This document shows, in pieces, positions 1 to 12,407 of a DNA stretch of 64,000 nt (position 1 is the first letter of the stretch; each line of letters starts with the position of its first letter). The DNA is from Vitellaria paradoxa (Eukaryota > Streptophyta > Magnoliopsida > Ericales > Sapotaceae): contig CM034236.1 of the NCBI GenBank assembly GCA_019916065.1, forward strand, positions 15,639,167-15,703,166, in the 5' to 3' direction. The notes below the pieces were generated by a model. That model saw only the letters and a program-made list of their open reading frames with translations, did no database searches and was not told the DNA's origin. The position numbers were made by a program, and so were the translations under genes.

Positions 1-600
1 ACTCAACTGTGTAGGTCATGGAATGAGTAGAATGTTGGCTTAATTGCACTGAGCCCCAATTCTACTAATCAGCTAGTTGGTTGAAAGGATTAAGCTTAAC
101 CCAACTAGAATTTAAATAAATATGTTGCAAGAATGGTTTACATCAAAGAGGACAATCGGAAGTAATCTAAGCCCTTCAAAGTGCTGGGAGATGAATGGTA
201 CAGATATGGAGCCACTGGACCCTTAGATTAGCCTTATAGTGAATTACACGTGGAAGGCCAAGATTCTTTGGAGGATAATCTTGATTACAGCCCTTTATTT
301 GAATTAGGTGAATAGCCATCGTTCTTCTTAATCGACAAAAAGGTTGATGGAGGCAGTAAATACATTAATGCTAAGCGGTGGAGTGGGGCAGGTGTGAAGG
401 CAAGCACAGGTACGTGGAAAGGAGCCTCAAATGCTTTTGGAAGTAAAATGACTCAACTGGGTAGGTCATGGATCAAGCAAAAGGTTGGGTTAGTTACACT
501 GAGCCCCAATTCTACTAATCAGTTGATTGGTTGAAAAGATCGGGCTCGGCCTAAATGGAATTTAAATAAATAGGCTGCAAGAGTAGCCCACATCAAAGAG
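1..600 (+). repeat. Tandem duplication inside the 5' LTR of A
   Basis: Bases 1-158 closely match 450-600 (both start ACTCAACTG, then GTAGGTCATGGA, and share the stretch ending in CATCAAAGAGG). This gives a period of about 449 bp. The 3' LTR at 16860-17613 has only one copy. So the 5' LTR, or the DNA just left of it, carries at least a 1.3-fold tandem duplication that may continue beyond the window. Confidence 0.65.
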
Positions 601-753
601 GCTTGATATAGAGATATGACCCAAGTGTTAGGGCTATCATAATTAGACTCCCAAGCTTATTCTAGAATTAGAATTTCTTCTATTAGATAGTTATAGAAGT
701 AGTTAGTAAGAAATATATATATATATATATATATAAACTATGCTAATGTAATG

Positions 754-2932
754 TGTAATGACTCGCATTTGTTATTTGTTCTCAATGATATATTAGTGGA
801 CTTGGTTGTTCAAGATTTGGATTGGGATTTTAGTACATATTCAATACTTAGCAAATTTGGTTAAGAAAACGGAGCACCCTGGGCGTATGCCCCTCTATGG
901 TCGGGTGCCTAGATGGTGATTACATCATCTACTGCACATGGTCTTTTTGTTTTGAGTCAAGCACCATACACATGGTCTTTTCATTTTTAGTTGAGCGCTG
1001 TACCTAGTCTCTTCCTGATCCAAGTCCATGGATGTTGGAAAGAGATGTTTGCTGCCCTAGCTTGGGTTTGCCTGCCTTTAAACTTAAGCTATATGTTTGG
1101 TTAGGGAGCTGTAAACTAAGAACGAGTATCGAATCTATTAAGTCCCTCAACCACCCTCAACCAAAATCAAATTAACTCCATAGTTCTTCAATTAGAGTTG
1201 TTTTGAACACATTGGTGTGATTATTTGGGTCTGAGGATTAATAGATTAAGTGTACGGAGTTTCTAGCTTTTCTGAACTTTCCGACAACCTATTGTATTTG
1301 TTTTTTTTTTCTTTTGAATGTTTGAGGTAAGAATTAATGCATTCTGTTCACACATATGATATGTATAAGCTATGATGATGTTATTTATGTGTTTATTTTG
1401 GAATTTGGAAGGATATAATGTGATGTCGTGTAAGTCATATATATATATCTATATATATTCAAGGAAGATGATGAATAATAACCTATTTCTTTAATCCATG
1501 TTTGGTGAAATCGCAAATTGATTTTTTTGTTAAGTTCGTATATGCTTGATAATATTAACTTAGAAAAAGATTTCAAAAAATAATTTCAAAAAGTAATTTC
1601 TAGTTTTAAATTTTGAAAACAAACATTCAAAAAAAAAAAAAAAAAAAAAGATAGAGCAACTAAACATGGCCGCTGACTAAAACCAAGGCACACGGGCCAT
1701 GAGGCCGGGTGCACACCTTACCTGGGTGCCCGAACCCTCTTACCTATAACTAAAATTTTTTTCAGTTTCTTTAAATAAGGTATTTTTTTAAGATTCTTCA
1801 TATTGAAAATCTATAAAGATTTTTTTTAGTAACCAAATAAGGAAGAAGTAAATGATTTGGAATATGATCTGGAATGTTGTGAATAACGTTTATGATTTGA
1901 AATATGGTTTGATATGAGATGTGAGGTTGTTGTTGATTATGATAAATACTATGATGATGTATATCGTTGGTCTTAATATAGAAAATGTAAATGATAATAA
2001 TAAAGAAAAGAGACAATAAAAGATGATTGATGTTTATGATTTCGTGGTAGTAGATACTGAAAAATAGGAGGGTATATGAATAACCTTGGGTTAAGAGTCC
2101 CTAAACATATGTAGGGTTTGGTTATGGTGCCAATAGGTTAGTAGCCTGCAACACGATACTAATACCGATATATCATGATCATTGGATATTGATCTATAAA
2201 CGACGATTATGATTTGGCATATCGTCACCTTTGAGCCTAGGCTCATAAACGATAATGGCTCAGTTTATCATTTTCATTAGGTGTTAGCCTATAAAAGATA
2301 ACACTGGTTTGGATTGTACTCATTGATCACGAATCAGTCTTATAGAGTATTCACTTCATGAGTGTAATGTGAAGAGAAATGAAAAGTAGATAATGAGAAG
2401 ATAATAAAAAGATAGCTTATGATATTGATGATAACATGTTGTTCAAATGTTGATGATGTGAGGTGTTGATGTTATGATTCTTACCTATACTGCTACTATT
2501 GTTGCATATTATATGTGTCCATATTTATATATCATGGGCATAAGTGCATTAGTATTCACATCCCCACAGACTATATTGTAGGTACAGAGCCTAAGACTTA
2601 GGTAAGCCCATTATGTTTGGCTTATTTCAAGTTATTGTTATTCTTTTGTTTCTTCTGATGAATTAAAGTTGATTGTACTATTTGGAAATGTATTATTTTA
2701 GATAGATTCAATATGGTTGTAAAAGCACAAGGGTTGGATATTTTAGTGGGTTTTACATTGGAGTAATGATGCCCGCTTTGACCATTGCTTTATTATTATT
2801 ATCATTATCATTATTTATTGTTAGATGTCTCTTCTAAGGTAGTCGTATGACTCTGATAAGGGGTTTTGGTATAAGTAATGCATGTGATTTATTTAACTCA
2901 CCCCTAGGTTACGTAATTCGAGGTGTGAGACA
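754..2932 (+). mobile_element. Solo LTR, Tekay/Del-like gypsy, inside the LTR of A
   Basis: The segment starts TGTAATGACTCG and ends GTGTGAGACA (TG...CA). The start matches the sense-strand start of the element B LTR (TGTAATGACCCG), and an inner stretch near 2130 (AGGTTAGTAGCCTGCAACA) resembles the B LTR stretch near 4160 read on the other strand. The 3' LTR of A lacks the whole segment. Flanks are TAATG on the left and ATG or CAATG on the right, an imperfect target duplication. No internal retroelement genes are present, so it is a solo LTR. Confidence 0.7.
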
Positions 2933-3093
2933 ATGAAAAGTTATGAAATGTACAATTCGGAGAATTATTCTCTTGGTCGGAACAAGTTCATTATCATTTC
3001 CATCAATTTCTATCAATTTTCATTCATTTTTCTTCTTTCCAAAAAACTGTAAAAATATGTGAAAATATGAAGAATTCCTGGGGACTGCTATAA

Positions 3094-3111
3094 TTGATAT
3101 CATAACCAGAA
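3094..3111 (+). other. Primer-binding site of element A (degenerate)
   Basis: TTGATATCATAACCAGA resembles the plant initiator-methionine tRNA primer site TTGGTATCAGAGCCAGA with three changes. It lies a few bases after the LTR end and just before the gag start at 3127. Confidence 0.6.
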
Positions 3112-3126
3112 CAGGAAGAGACAAAA

Positions 3127-3365
3127 ATGGGTGATGGCACGAGATATGTTTCTTATATTGCTGAAGCTCAGCAACAAATATAGCTTCAATTGGATCAGTT
3201 AATCAAATTGATGGAAGATTAGAGTAAAAGATGGGATTTCAGATTTGAATTACTGTGTCAACAAGTTTAAGTTAATTTTGACTCCATTCAAAAGAATTAC
3301 CAGGAAGATCAAATAGCTGGATCTTCAAGGAATTTGGATCAGAACTGGAATGCTGAGGTGAGGGC
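3127..3365 (+). pseudogene. gag of chromovirus A, N-terminal part, cut by element B
   Basis: A reading frame starts at ATG 3127 (MGDGTRY...) and runs through a glutamine-rich, helical-looking stretch of the kind found at the start of plant chromovirus Gag proteins, with an in-frame stop already near 3222. It ends where element B inserted after AGGGC. The rest of gag resumes at 12408. Gag would form the particle shell; this copy cannot. Confidence 0.55.
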
Positions 3366-5378
3366 TGTCACGCCCCGGGTTTCACAACCTGAGTACGTGA
3401 ACCAAAGAACGTACATTACACCGTTTAATAACTTTCCCTATTCCACATTAGAACCATACACATCCACTATGAAGCAATGAATATAAAAATAAATAAAACT
3501 AAGTTTTAAATTTAAATAAATGCCTTAGTCAAAACTAACTAGGCAACAAAGCTCCAAAACTAATCCAAACAATCTCTCAAAGCTAGATAAAATAATTAAT
3601 AATAACCTCACAAACAGAGACTTATTACAATTCACAAAAAAAAAAAAAAAATAATTCTCTAAAGAAAATTCTAATGTAATTAAATAAAAATAAATAAATA
3701 AATTCCTAATTTCCAAGGTGAGTAGGTCCTGCGCGTGACTCAAATTCATTACGTGCATCGCAAGCTGTAAGGGGTTTAGCACTAATACCACGTGTGCTTG
3801 AAACCCTAATAATAGTATAAATGCAATATGCCCTAGCATGCTACTAAGTGAAACAATTATACCCAAGTAGCAACTTCAAACAAGAAATTAAGTTTATTTA
3901 TCAATCTATCTTTGTTACAATTTAATTGTGTTTCAGCACCACACAATACATCAAGGAAAAACAAGTTAGTTTCAAGGTACTGCTGCTTGGTTGTCTCGTG
4001 GAAACAAGACCCAACCAATATACATTATTCATTGATGTCTGCTTGGTTGTTCCGTAGAAATAGGACCCAACTAATATACACCATCCTTCGGTGTCTGCTT
4101 TCTAGGCTGAAGCCTTAGGAATGTAATATGCCATTCTTAGGCATCTGCTTGTTTGTAGGTTACTAGCCTACTGGAATCGATAACCAACCCCGCGCAAGTT
4201 TCAGGACTTTCAACCATTGGGTACGTATGCCCGATATTTTCAGTACCCTTCAACCCCAAACAAAACACAACATTTAAATTTCAATTTAAATCTGCATAAA
4301 TAATTTCTTTAAATTTTAATCACGGCACATTCACAAAATTTCTAAACAAATTAATGAACAAAGAAATCTCACAAAGATGCCACACAATCACATAAAAAAA
4401 ACCTAAATATATATATATATATATATAATATTTATATATAATAATTTTTATATCACGTATGAACCATGAAACTAAAATCAAGTCACTGGGTGTCTTAGCC
4501 ACGAAAGGACAAAATTTCAATTATATATATATATATATGTATGTCAGCAACTCATTCTCTGGAAACTTTCAACACTAAAAGACAAAATTTCAATTACATA
4601 TATATATTATATATATTTTTTCATCTATTAGTTTAAGTTTGAAGACAAACGTCCAGCAAACATAATAGAAATATTAAATATATATATAATATTGAATATA
4701 TAATAGATAAACATTTAATCATCACAAAGAGGCGTTCCAATAAACTAACAGTACATCAGGTAAATTATATATATATATATATATTTTCATTACGATTTCA
4801 CGCGTCATATAAGGACAAAAGACAAACCTTTAACATTTATGAATTTATTAATGTGCTGTACACAATTTAGATTATAATATATGTATATATATATACACGA
4901 TTTCAAAAAGAAACGGACAGATTGCTACTTGTACCGATGGAGTTCACACGTGAACACATATACATATATATATATATATATTTACAAATTGTAGTCGGAA
5001 TTGCGCCCCTTACCTCCTTAACTTGGCAGCAAAGTTTTCTCTCCATAGCGACGATTTTTTTTTCCTCTTCTCTGGTTCTCTCTTTCTCTAGGGTTTTATT
5101 TTTTTATCAAAATAATTCCAGCTTTATATAGATATAATGATAGAAATTTAACCCTAACCAACTAATTAATTTCCTATTTCACATAGGTTTAGGAAAAGTA
5201 CACCTATTTCCAAAAATTTTAAATCTTTTTAAATATAACCCAAAATTAATATTTTTAAATACAACTTAAAATTAAATATTAAAATTATAAATTATTAAAT
5301 TTAAATAACGAAATAAATTCACTGAATAAATAAATATATATAATATAACTAAATTAAATGAAAATTCGGGTCATTACA
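3366..5378 (-). repeat. 3' LTR of element B
   Basis: 2013 bp, TGTCACG...ATTACA on the plus strand. It pairs with 10399-12406 along its whole length. It holds several (TA)n runs and a pyrimidine-rich stretch at 5040-5100 that lies near the expected promoter/leader zone of the minus-strand element. The polypurine tract adjoins it. Confidence 0.92.
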
Positions 5379-5390
5379 TCCTACCCCCTT
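5379..5390 (-). other. Polypurine tract of element B
   Basis: On the minus strand AAGGGGGTAGGA directly precedes the 3' LTR start TGTAATGA. This is the usual second-strand primer site position. Confidence 0.8.
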
Positions 5391-5429
5391 ACAAAAATTT
5401 CGTCTTTGAAATTTAGAAGGTAAATATAA

Positions 5430-5600
5430 GAAAATTAAGGAAACAACTCTAGGTATCTACTTCGCATATCTGTCTCTCGCTCCCAAGTCGACTCTTCAAT
5501 ACCATGATACTTTCATAACACTTTAACTAAGGGGATAGTCTTCCCTTGTAGTACTTGCTCCTGAGAATTCAAAATTTCAATTGGTTTTACCTCATAAGTT
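5430..5600 (-). pseudogene. Chromodomain at the C-terminus of element B integrase
   Basis: The minus-strand frame reads YEVKPIEIL, then KTIPLVKVL, a stop where a tryptophan is expected, and then a second block with KYHGIEESTWE. This matches the chromodomain at the integrase end of Tekay/Del-type chromoviruses, which is thought to steer insertion to particular chromatin. The stop is TGA, one G-to-A change from TGG. The frame would end at about 5436. Confidence 0.8.
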
Positions 5601-6890
5601 ACATCTGAATCAACCTTAAGTTTGGTCCAGTCTAACACATGCGAAGGGTCCGGGTTATATTTCCGGAGCATGGACACATGAAACACCTCATGCACTCCTG
5701 AGAGCTGCGGTGGCAAAGCAAGACGGTATGCCACCTCTCCGACCCTAGCCAAAACCTCAAACGACCCGATTTATCTTGGGGACAACTTCCCCCTGCACCC
5801 AAAACGAAACTGACCCTTCCGTGACGAAACCTTTAAGAACATATGATCTCCTACTTTAAACTCCAAAGGCCTCTGTCTCTTGTCAGCATAGCTCTTTTGG
5901 CGGCTCCGTACTGTCTCAAGTCTCTGTCGAATTAGTTTGACTTTCTCAGTCGTCTCCTGCACAAACTCAAACCCAACCATTGCAGTTTCTCCAACCTCAG
6001 CCCAACATATAGGAGATCTACACGATCTACCATACAAAGCTTTAAAAGGAGCCATCCCGATGCTCGACTGGTAGCTATTATTATATGCAAATTCAATCAA
6101 AGGAAGATGGTTCTCCCAGCTGCCACAAAAATCAAGCACACATACCCTGAGCATATCCTCTAAAATCTGAATTATACGTTCTGACTGTCCATCGGTCTGA
6201 GGATGAAAGGTAGTGCTAAACAATAACTCTGCTCCCATAGCCACCTGGAGACTCTGCCAAAATCGAAAAGCAAAACGCGGGTCCTTGTCTGAGACAATGG
6301 ATATAGGGGCTCCATGAAGCCTCACGATTTCCTTAACATATAATTTAGCCAAGACATCCATAGAGTCGGTCAGTCGAATTGGCAAGAAGTGAGCTGACTT
6401 CGTCAATCTATCTACTATCACCTAAATTGTGTCGTGACCCCTTGGAGACCTCGGCAAGCTAGAAACAAAATCCATTGTAATGTTCTCCTACTTCTACTCT
6501 GACATTGGCAAAGGCTACAAAAGACTCGTTGGTTTCTGATGCTCAGCCTTAACTTGCTGACAAGTAAGGCACCTACTCACAAACTCTGCTACATCTTTCT
6601 TCATACCTACCCAAAAGAACTGACGGCATAGGTCGTGATACATCTTAGTACTTCTAGGATGTACTGCAAATTTAGAGTGATGGAACTCCTTTAAAACTAT
6701 ATCTCGAGCAGAGATGGGCACGAAAAGTCTCCCCAAATACCTCAAACCGTTATCGTCACCAATCATCCATCCTGGTATCTCATCAGGACTCGACAACTTA
6801 GCTCGAATCGCCTCACATTCAACATCAGTCCCCTGAGCTTCTATCACACGACTCAATAGAATTGGCTGAGTAGCCATGGCACACAAGATA
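5601..6890 (-). pseudogene. Integrase of element B (broken)
   Basis: The zinc-binding HHCC domain is at about 6886-6515 (HHSKFAVHP and CLTCQQ visible). The catalytic core is at 6421-5771, with Asp in IVDRLTKSAHF, Asp in IVSDKDPRF and Glu in DGQSERII; 35 residues separate the last two, giving the D,D35E pattern. The linker around 6421-6514 has three stops at positions where tryptophan is usual (TAG for TGG), and the GPF region near 5770 has a stop where tyrosine is usual. The enzyme would join element DNA to the host chromosome. All three core acidic residues remain, but the frame is broken in at least four places. Confidence 0.9.
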
Positions 6891-6907
6891 GCATGACCCT
6901 CATCTTC

Positions 6908-7480
6908 CTATAACTCCAGATCAAACTCACTAAGGCTTCTCATCATTTCCCATTCTCGCACGAAAAGACTCGCTACAGTACCACGAGTCTTTCGGCTGAG
7001 TGCGTCAGCAACCACATTTGCCTTACTGGGGTGATACTGGAGCTCAAAATCGTAGTCCTCTATGTACTCCATCCATCTTCTTTGCCTCAGATTCAAATCC
7101 TTCTGAGTGAAAAGATATTTCAAACTTTTGTAGTCAGAAAACACATCGAATTTCTCACCATACAAATAGTGTCTCCAACTTTTCAGAGAAAAGATAACTG
7201 CTGCTAACTCCAAATCATGCATTGGGTAGTCATGCTTGTGAGTCTTCAACTGCCTAGACCCATAAGCTACTACTCTATCACCCTGCATCAGCACACAGCC
7301 TAAACCTTCCTTGGATGCGTCACAACAAACTGAATAACTCAATCCTCTCTCAGGAATCACAAGCACTGGTGCAATAGTTAGCTTCTTCTTTAACTCCTGA
7401 AAAGACTGTTCACACTTCTCATCCCAAATAAGCTTGACCCCTTTTCGAGTTAGCCTAGTCATCGGCCCGGCTAACCTCGA
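6908..7480 (-). pseudogene. RNase H domain of element B
   Basis: The 7462-6908 frame has the RT-RH connection ([14 protein letters not shown]), the RNase H start [17 protein letters not shown], then [22 protein letters not shown] with the catalytic-type Glu, DYKSLKYL and the ending [10 protein letters not shown]. The stop upstream (near 7500) replaces an arginine codon (CGA to TGA). The domain would remove the RNA strand during reverse transcription. Confidence 0.88.
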
Positions 7481-8260
7481 GAAATCACGGACAAATCTTC
7501 AGTAATACCCTGCCAAACCTAGAAAACTCCGAATCTCAAAAACTGTCTTCGGTCTTTGCCAATCCATAACTGCCTCAACCTTAGACGAATCAACTACAAT
7601 TCCTTCATCAGAAACAACGTGCCCGAGAAATTTCACCTCCCTGAGCTAGAACTCACACTTGCTCAATTTAGCATAGAGCTGGTGGTCTCTCAAGGTCTGA
7701 AGTACAATTCTCATATGCTCCTCATGTTCCTCCTCTGATCGGGAATAAACCAGAATATCATCAATAAACACAACTACAAACCTGTCTAAATATTTTCTGA
7801 ACACCCAGTTCATTAAGTCCATGAACACTGTAGGAGCATTGGTAAGTCCAAACGGCATCACTAAGAACTCGTAGTGCCCATACCGAGTCCTGAATGCCGT
7901 CTTAGAAATATCCTCATGCTTTACCCTCAATTGGTGGTAACCAGATCTCAAATCAATCTTTGAGAAAATGATCGAACCCTTCAGTTGGTCGAATAGATCG
8001 TCAATCCTTGGTAAAGGATACCAATTCTTGATCGTGACCCGGTTCAACCTTTGGTAATCTATACACATCCTGAGAGTTCTATCATTCTTAGTAGCAAATA
8101 GTGCTGGTGCACCCCAAGGTGAAGTGCTAGGGCAAATAAATCTCTTAGAGCTCAACTCCTCTATCTGGGATCTTAACTCCACCAACTTTGCAGGTGCCAA
8201 TCTATACGGGGCTATAGAAATTGGTTTTGTACCATGAATCAGATCAATCTCAAATTCAAC
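7481..8260 (-). pseudogene. Reverse transcriptase of element B
   Basis: The frame at 8200-7646 carries the gypsy RT blocks in order: [50 protein letters not shown], and the active-site block [11 protein letters not shown] (FIDD). A stop after KCEF replaces the usual tryptophan (TAG for TGG), after which the frame continues with FLGHVVS. The polymerase core itself reads through without a stop over about 180 residues. Confidence 0.92.
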
Positions 8261-9060
8261 CTCCCATTCACGTGATAATCCAGATACTCAATCTTATCAC
8301 CATCCTCGTCTTCCAAAGCAATACAAATAAATAAACTACACAAGTCTACTCGTCCCTACCCATTGAGGGAAGGCAAGAGCTGAGGGCTACAACGATCACC
8401 AGAAAATCTTATTCGATCTCCCTCCGTAGTAAATAAGATTACTCGACTCTTAGCACAATCTGTCATTGCCTGAAAGATTGACAGCTAGTTCATACCAAGA
8501 ATCACATCAAAACTTCTCATGTCTATCACAATCAGATCAAAAACTGACAAGTGCTTCCGTCCTGAAGTCTCATCCTTGATAGTGATCTCACAATTCTTAC
8601 AGACTCGATTCAACACAGAATGACCCCCTATCGGTGTTTCAACGTACAATGGTGAAATTAACTCGTCCACAGATAAATTCAATGTAGACATAAATGATGC
8701 AGTAATAAATGCATGAGATGCTCCTGTGTCTACAAGAATTGTAGATTTAGTAGCATAAATGAGAAAGGTATCTCTCGTCATTATAGGCTCTGCACGTCCA
8801 TCATTTTGGGCCACAGTAAAAACTCATCCTTGAACTGGAACTGTTGGTGGTCTACTCCCCTTTTGTCCCTGCTGGGATCCACCTTGAACTCCTCGATGCT
8901 GTTGAACACTGTTTGGAACACCCATTTGATATTGCGGTGCCCCACCTTGAGTACCTCTCTGAAAACGAGTTTGTACTAATTGTGTCCCTGCTGGCCTGCT
9001 ACTCTGTACTAACTGAGCTGGCTGTGGAGATCCCATAACATTTCCATTATCTTGCCTTTG
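8261..9060 (-). pseudogene. Aspartic protease region of element B
   Basis: The frame 8814-8485 has the protease active-site motif ILVDTGASHAF near residue 29 and the second conserved block VIDMRSFDVILGMN. Upstream, 9078-8824 is a Gln/Gly/Pro-rich linker typical of the region between zinc knuckle and protease. A stop near 8820 and another before 8480 break the frame. The protease would cut the Gag-Pol polyprotein. Confidence 0.85.
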
Positions 9061-10221
9061 CGGATAACACCTCTGCACATAACCCGGTAGACCACACGTG
9101 TAACAAGTCTTTACCTCGGCCCTATTTTCAGATCTGCATGAGACACCCTTATAAGGACAATTAAACTGATGATGCCCAGTTTGTCTAAAGTTATGACAGA
9201 TAATGGAGCTCTGTGCAGGAGCCTCTCTTGTTATTGACTGACTTGGAGCTGTACTCCCCTGCTGAAACTGCTGAGTTTACGCCCCATACAAATTTTTTTT
9301 TTGTCTTTTAGTGGGTCTGTTCTCCTGATGCTGAGTCTTTCCTAGCTTAGCTTCATTCTGTGCCCTGGTATCTGTCAAATTCTTCTCCACTGCCATTGCT
9401 CGATCAACCAAGGTCTCATATTCATTAAGCCCCAAAGGCACTATTCGATCCTTTACAGTAGGCCTCAATCCCTTCTCAAACCGTCTACACTTGGTACGTT
9501 CAATGGACTCCAACCCCTTAGCATATTTGGCCAACGAGGTAAATTTACGCCCATACTCCAGCACAGTCATTGGCCCTTGAGTCAAATTCAGAAACTCGTC
9601 AAGCTTAGCATCTCTCAGAAACTGTGGGAAGAAGTAGTCTCTGAAACGCTCCTTAAAATCATCCTAAGAAAGTGCAAATGCCCCACGAGACTCATTCACA
9701 GCACTCCACCAATCCGCTGCAGCTCACTCTAACTGAAAAACAGCAAGTCGAACTCGGGTATTGTCTTCATTTAACTGCATTATCTCAAATATCTTCTCAT
9801 TCTCGTGTAAGAATTTCTCAACCTCTTCAGTATCTGTTGCACCAGAGTATGTGAGGGGTTTCATTCTCCTAAATTTCTCATATAGAGCTGTACGCTAACT
9901 CGCTTGCATTCCTCTAGCAAACATTACAGCCATTTGTTGCATCCACATCTGTGGGTCCACCATTCCTAGCTGCGGCACACTTGGTGCTTCGGATTGCACC
10001 TCAGCCACGTGAGACAATCCTAATGGAACCTCTGCTCCAACCCCAGCATATGACCCCTGTTTCTGTGACACTCCCGTAGCAATGGAAACATCATCAACTG
10101 GAGCCTCATGGCCTTGCTTAGCCTGAATTCCTCGGCCCCTACCACGACCACGACCTTGACCCCTGCCTCTAACGTTGCCTCTACCTCTACCTCTAACAAT
10201 TGGAGCTACACGTGGTGGCAT
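9061..10221 (-). pseudogene. gag of element B
   Basis: It starts at ATG 10221 with an Arg-Gly-rich N-terminus (MPPRVAPIVRGRGRG). The central retrotransposon Gag domain is read from about 9860 to 9300 (AAADWWSAVN, LTQGPMTVLEYGRKF), with a few in-frame stops. Two zinc knuckles follow: one near 9200-9156 has lost its second Cys (CHNF), the other at 9106-9062 reads CYTCGLPGYVQRC with Tyr in place of the usual His. The protein would coat the RNA; in this copy the knuckles are damaged. Confidence 0.85.
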
Positions 10222-10382
10222 TCTCTAAAAATTCACAAAAAATCTACTAAGGTTAACACCTTTTGAACAATCTAAGTCCAACAAAATATCAATTTCACAT
10301 ATCATAATTAAATAAACTGTCATGTAAACACATAGTACTTAGAAAAATAAAAGATCCACTGTCCCCAAGTATTCTAAACCTA

Positions 10383-10396
10383 GGCTCTGATACCAA
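10383..10396 (-). other. Primer-binding site of element B
   Basis: The minus strand reads TTGGTATCAGAGCC two bases after the 5' LTR. This is the standard plant initiator-methionine tRNA primer site, unmutated. Confidence 0.92.
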
Positions 10397-10398
10397 GT

Positions 10399-12406
10399 TG
10401 TCACGCCCCGAGTTTCACAACCTGAGTACGTGAACCAAAGAACGCACATTACACCGTTTAATAACTTTCTCTATCCCACATCAGAACCATACACATCCAC
10501 TATGGAGCAATGAATATAAAAATAAATAAAACTAAGTTTTAAATTTAAATAAATGCCGTAGTCAAAACTAACTAGGCAATAAAGCTCTAAAACTAATCCA
10601 AACAATCTCTCAAAACTAGATAAAATAATTAATAATAACCTCACAAACAGAGGCTTATTACAATTCACAAAAAAAAAAAAAAAAAACAATTCTCTAAAGA
10701 AAATTCTAATGTAATTAAATAAAAACAAATAAATAAATTCCTAATTTCCAAGGTGAGTAAGTCTTGCGCGTGACTCAAATTCATTACGTGCATCGCAAGC
10801 TGTAAGGGGTTTAGCACTAATACCACGTGTACTTGAAACCCTAATAATAGTATAAATGCAATATGCCCTAGTATGCTACTAAGTGAAACAATTATACACA
10901 AGTAGCAACTTCAAACAAGAAATTAAGTTTATTTATCAATTTATCTTCGTTACAATTTAATTGGGTTTCAGCACCACACAATACATCAAGGAAAAATAAG
11001 TTAGTTTCAAGGTACTGCTGCTTGGTTGTCTCGTAGAAACAAGACCCAACCAATATATATCATTTCTTGATGTCTGCTTGGTTGTCCCTTAGAAACAGGA
11101 CCCAACCAATATACACCATCCTTCGGTATCTGCTTTCTAGGCCGAAGCCTTAGGAATGTAATATGCCATCCTTAAGCATCTGATCGTTTGTAGGTTACTA
11201 GCCTAATGGAATCGATAACCAACCCCGCGCGGGTTTCGAAACTTTCAACCATTGGGTACGTATGCCCGATATTTTCAGTACCCTTCAACCCCAAACAAAA
11301 CACAACATTTAAATTTCAATTTAAATCTGCATAAATAATTTCTTTAAATTTTAATCACGGCACATTCACAAAATTTCTAAACAAATTAATGAACAAAGAA
11401 ATCTCACAAAGATGCCACACAATCACATAAAAAAAACTTAAATAAAATATATATATATATAATAATTTGTATATCACGTATGAACCATGAAACTAGAATC
11501 AAGTCACTGGGTGTCTTAGCCACGAAAGGACAAAATTTCAATTATATATATATATATGTATGTTAGGAACTCATTCTCTGGAAACTTTCAACACTAAAAT
11601 ACAAAATTTCAATTATATATATATATATATATATTATATACATATTTTCATCTATTAGTTTAAGTTTGAAGACAAACGTCCAGCAAACATAATGGAAATA
11701 TTAAATATATATATAATATTGAATATATAATAGATAAACATTTAATCATCACAAAAAGGCGTTCCAATAAACTAACAGTACATCAGGTAAATTATATATA
11801 TATATATATATATTTTCATTACGATTTCACGCGTCATATAAGGACAAAAGACAAACCTTTAACATTTATGAATTTATTAACGTGCTGTACACAATTTAGA
11901 TTATAATATATGTATATATATATACACGATTTCAAAAAGAAACGGACAGATTGCTACTTGTACCGATTGAGTTCACACGTGAACACATATACATATATAT
12001 ATATATATATTTACAAACTGTAGTCGGAATTCTGCCCATTACCTCCTTAACTCGGCAACAAAGTTTTCTCTCTGCAACGACAGTTTTTTTTCCTCCTCTC
12101 TAGTTCTCTCTTTCTCTAGGGTTTTATTTTTTTATCAAAATAATTCCAGTTTTTTATATATATAATAATAGAAATTTAACCCTAACCAACTAATTAATTT
12201 CCTATTCCCCATAGGTTTAGGAAAATTACACCTATTTCTAAAAATTTAAAATCTTTTTAAATATAACCCAAAATTAATATTTTTAAATACAACTTAAAAT
12301 TAAATACTAAAATTATAAATTATTAAATTTAAATAATGAAATAAATTCACTGAATAAATAAATATATATCATATAACTAAATTAAATGAAAATTTGGATC
12401 ATTACA
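10399..12406 (-). repeat. 5' LTR of element B
   Basis: 2008 bp, TGTCACG...ATTACA on the plus strand, the same architecture as 3366-5378. Differences are mostly single transitions and changes in (TA)n length. Confidence 0.92.
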
Positions 12407-12407
12407 A

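Larger units (their letters stand above)
1..3089 (+). mobile_element. 5' LTR of chromovirus A, partial and interrupted
   Basis: Positions about 180-745 and 2933-3089 align by eye with 16889-17613, which defines the two LTRs of element A. The left end lies outside the window. The copy is broken by a solo LTR at 754-2932: the 3' LTR runs straight through the same point (around 17441). A degenerate initiator-Met primer site follows immediately, which places the LTR end near 3089. The many mismatches between the two LTRs indicate an old insertion. Confidence 0.75.
3366..12406 (-). mobile_element. Element B: Ty3/gypsy Tekay/Del-type chromovirus, near full length
   Basis: Two similar LTRs (3366-5378 and 10399-12406, both TG...CA) flank gag, protease, RT, RNase H, integrase and chromodomain in that order on the minus strand. 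A perfect initiator-Met primer site lies at 10383-10396 and a polypurine tract at 5379-5390. AGGGC flanks the element at 3361-3365 and 12408-12412, with one extra A before the right copy. It splits the gag gene of element A, so it is younger than A. In the first ~120 bp of the two LTRs I count about six differences by eye, so it is not very recent. Several in-frame stops make it non-autonomous today. Confidence 0.93.

Noticed and set aside
3525..3866. 113-codon minus-strand open frame (and its twin at 10665-10901)
   Set aside because: Both lie inside the two LTRs of element B and show no protein motif; non-coding LTR sequence.
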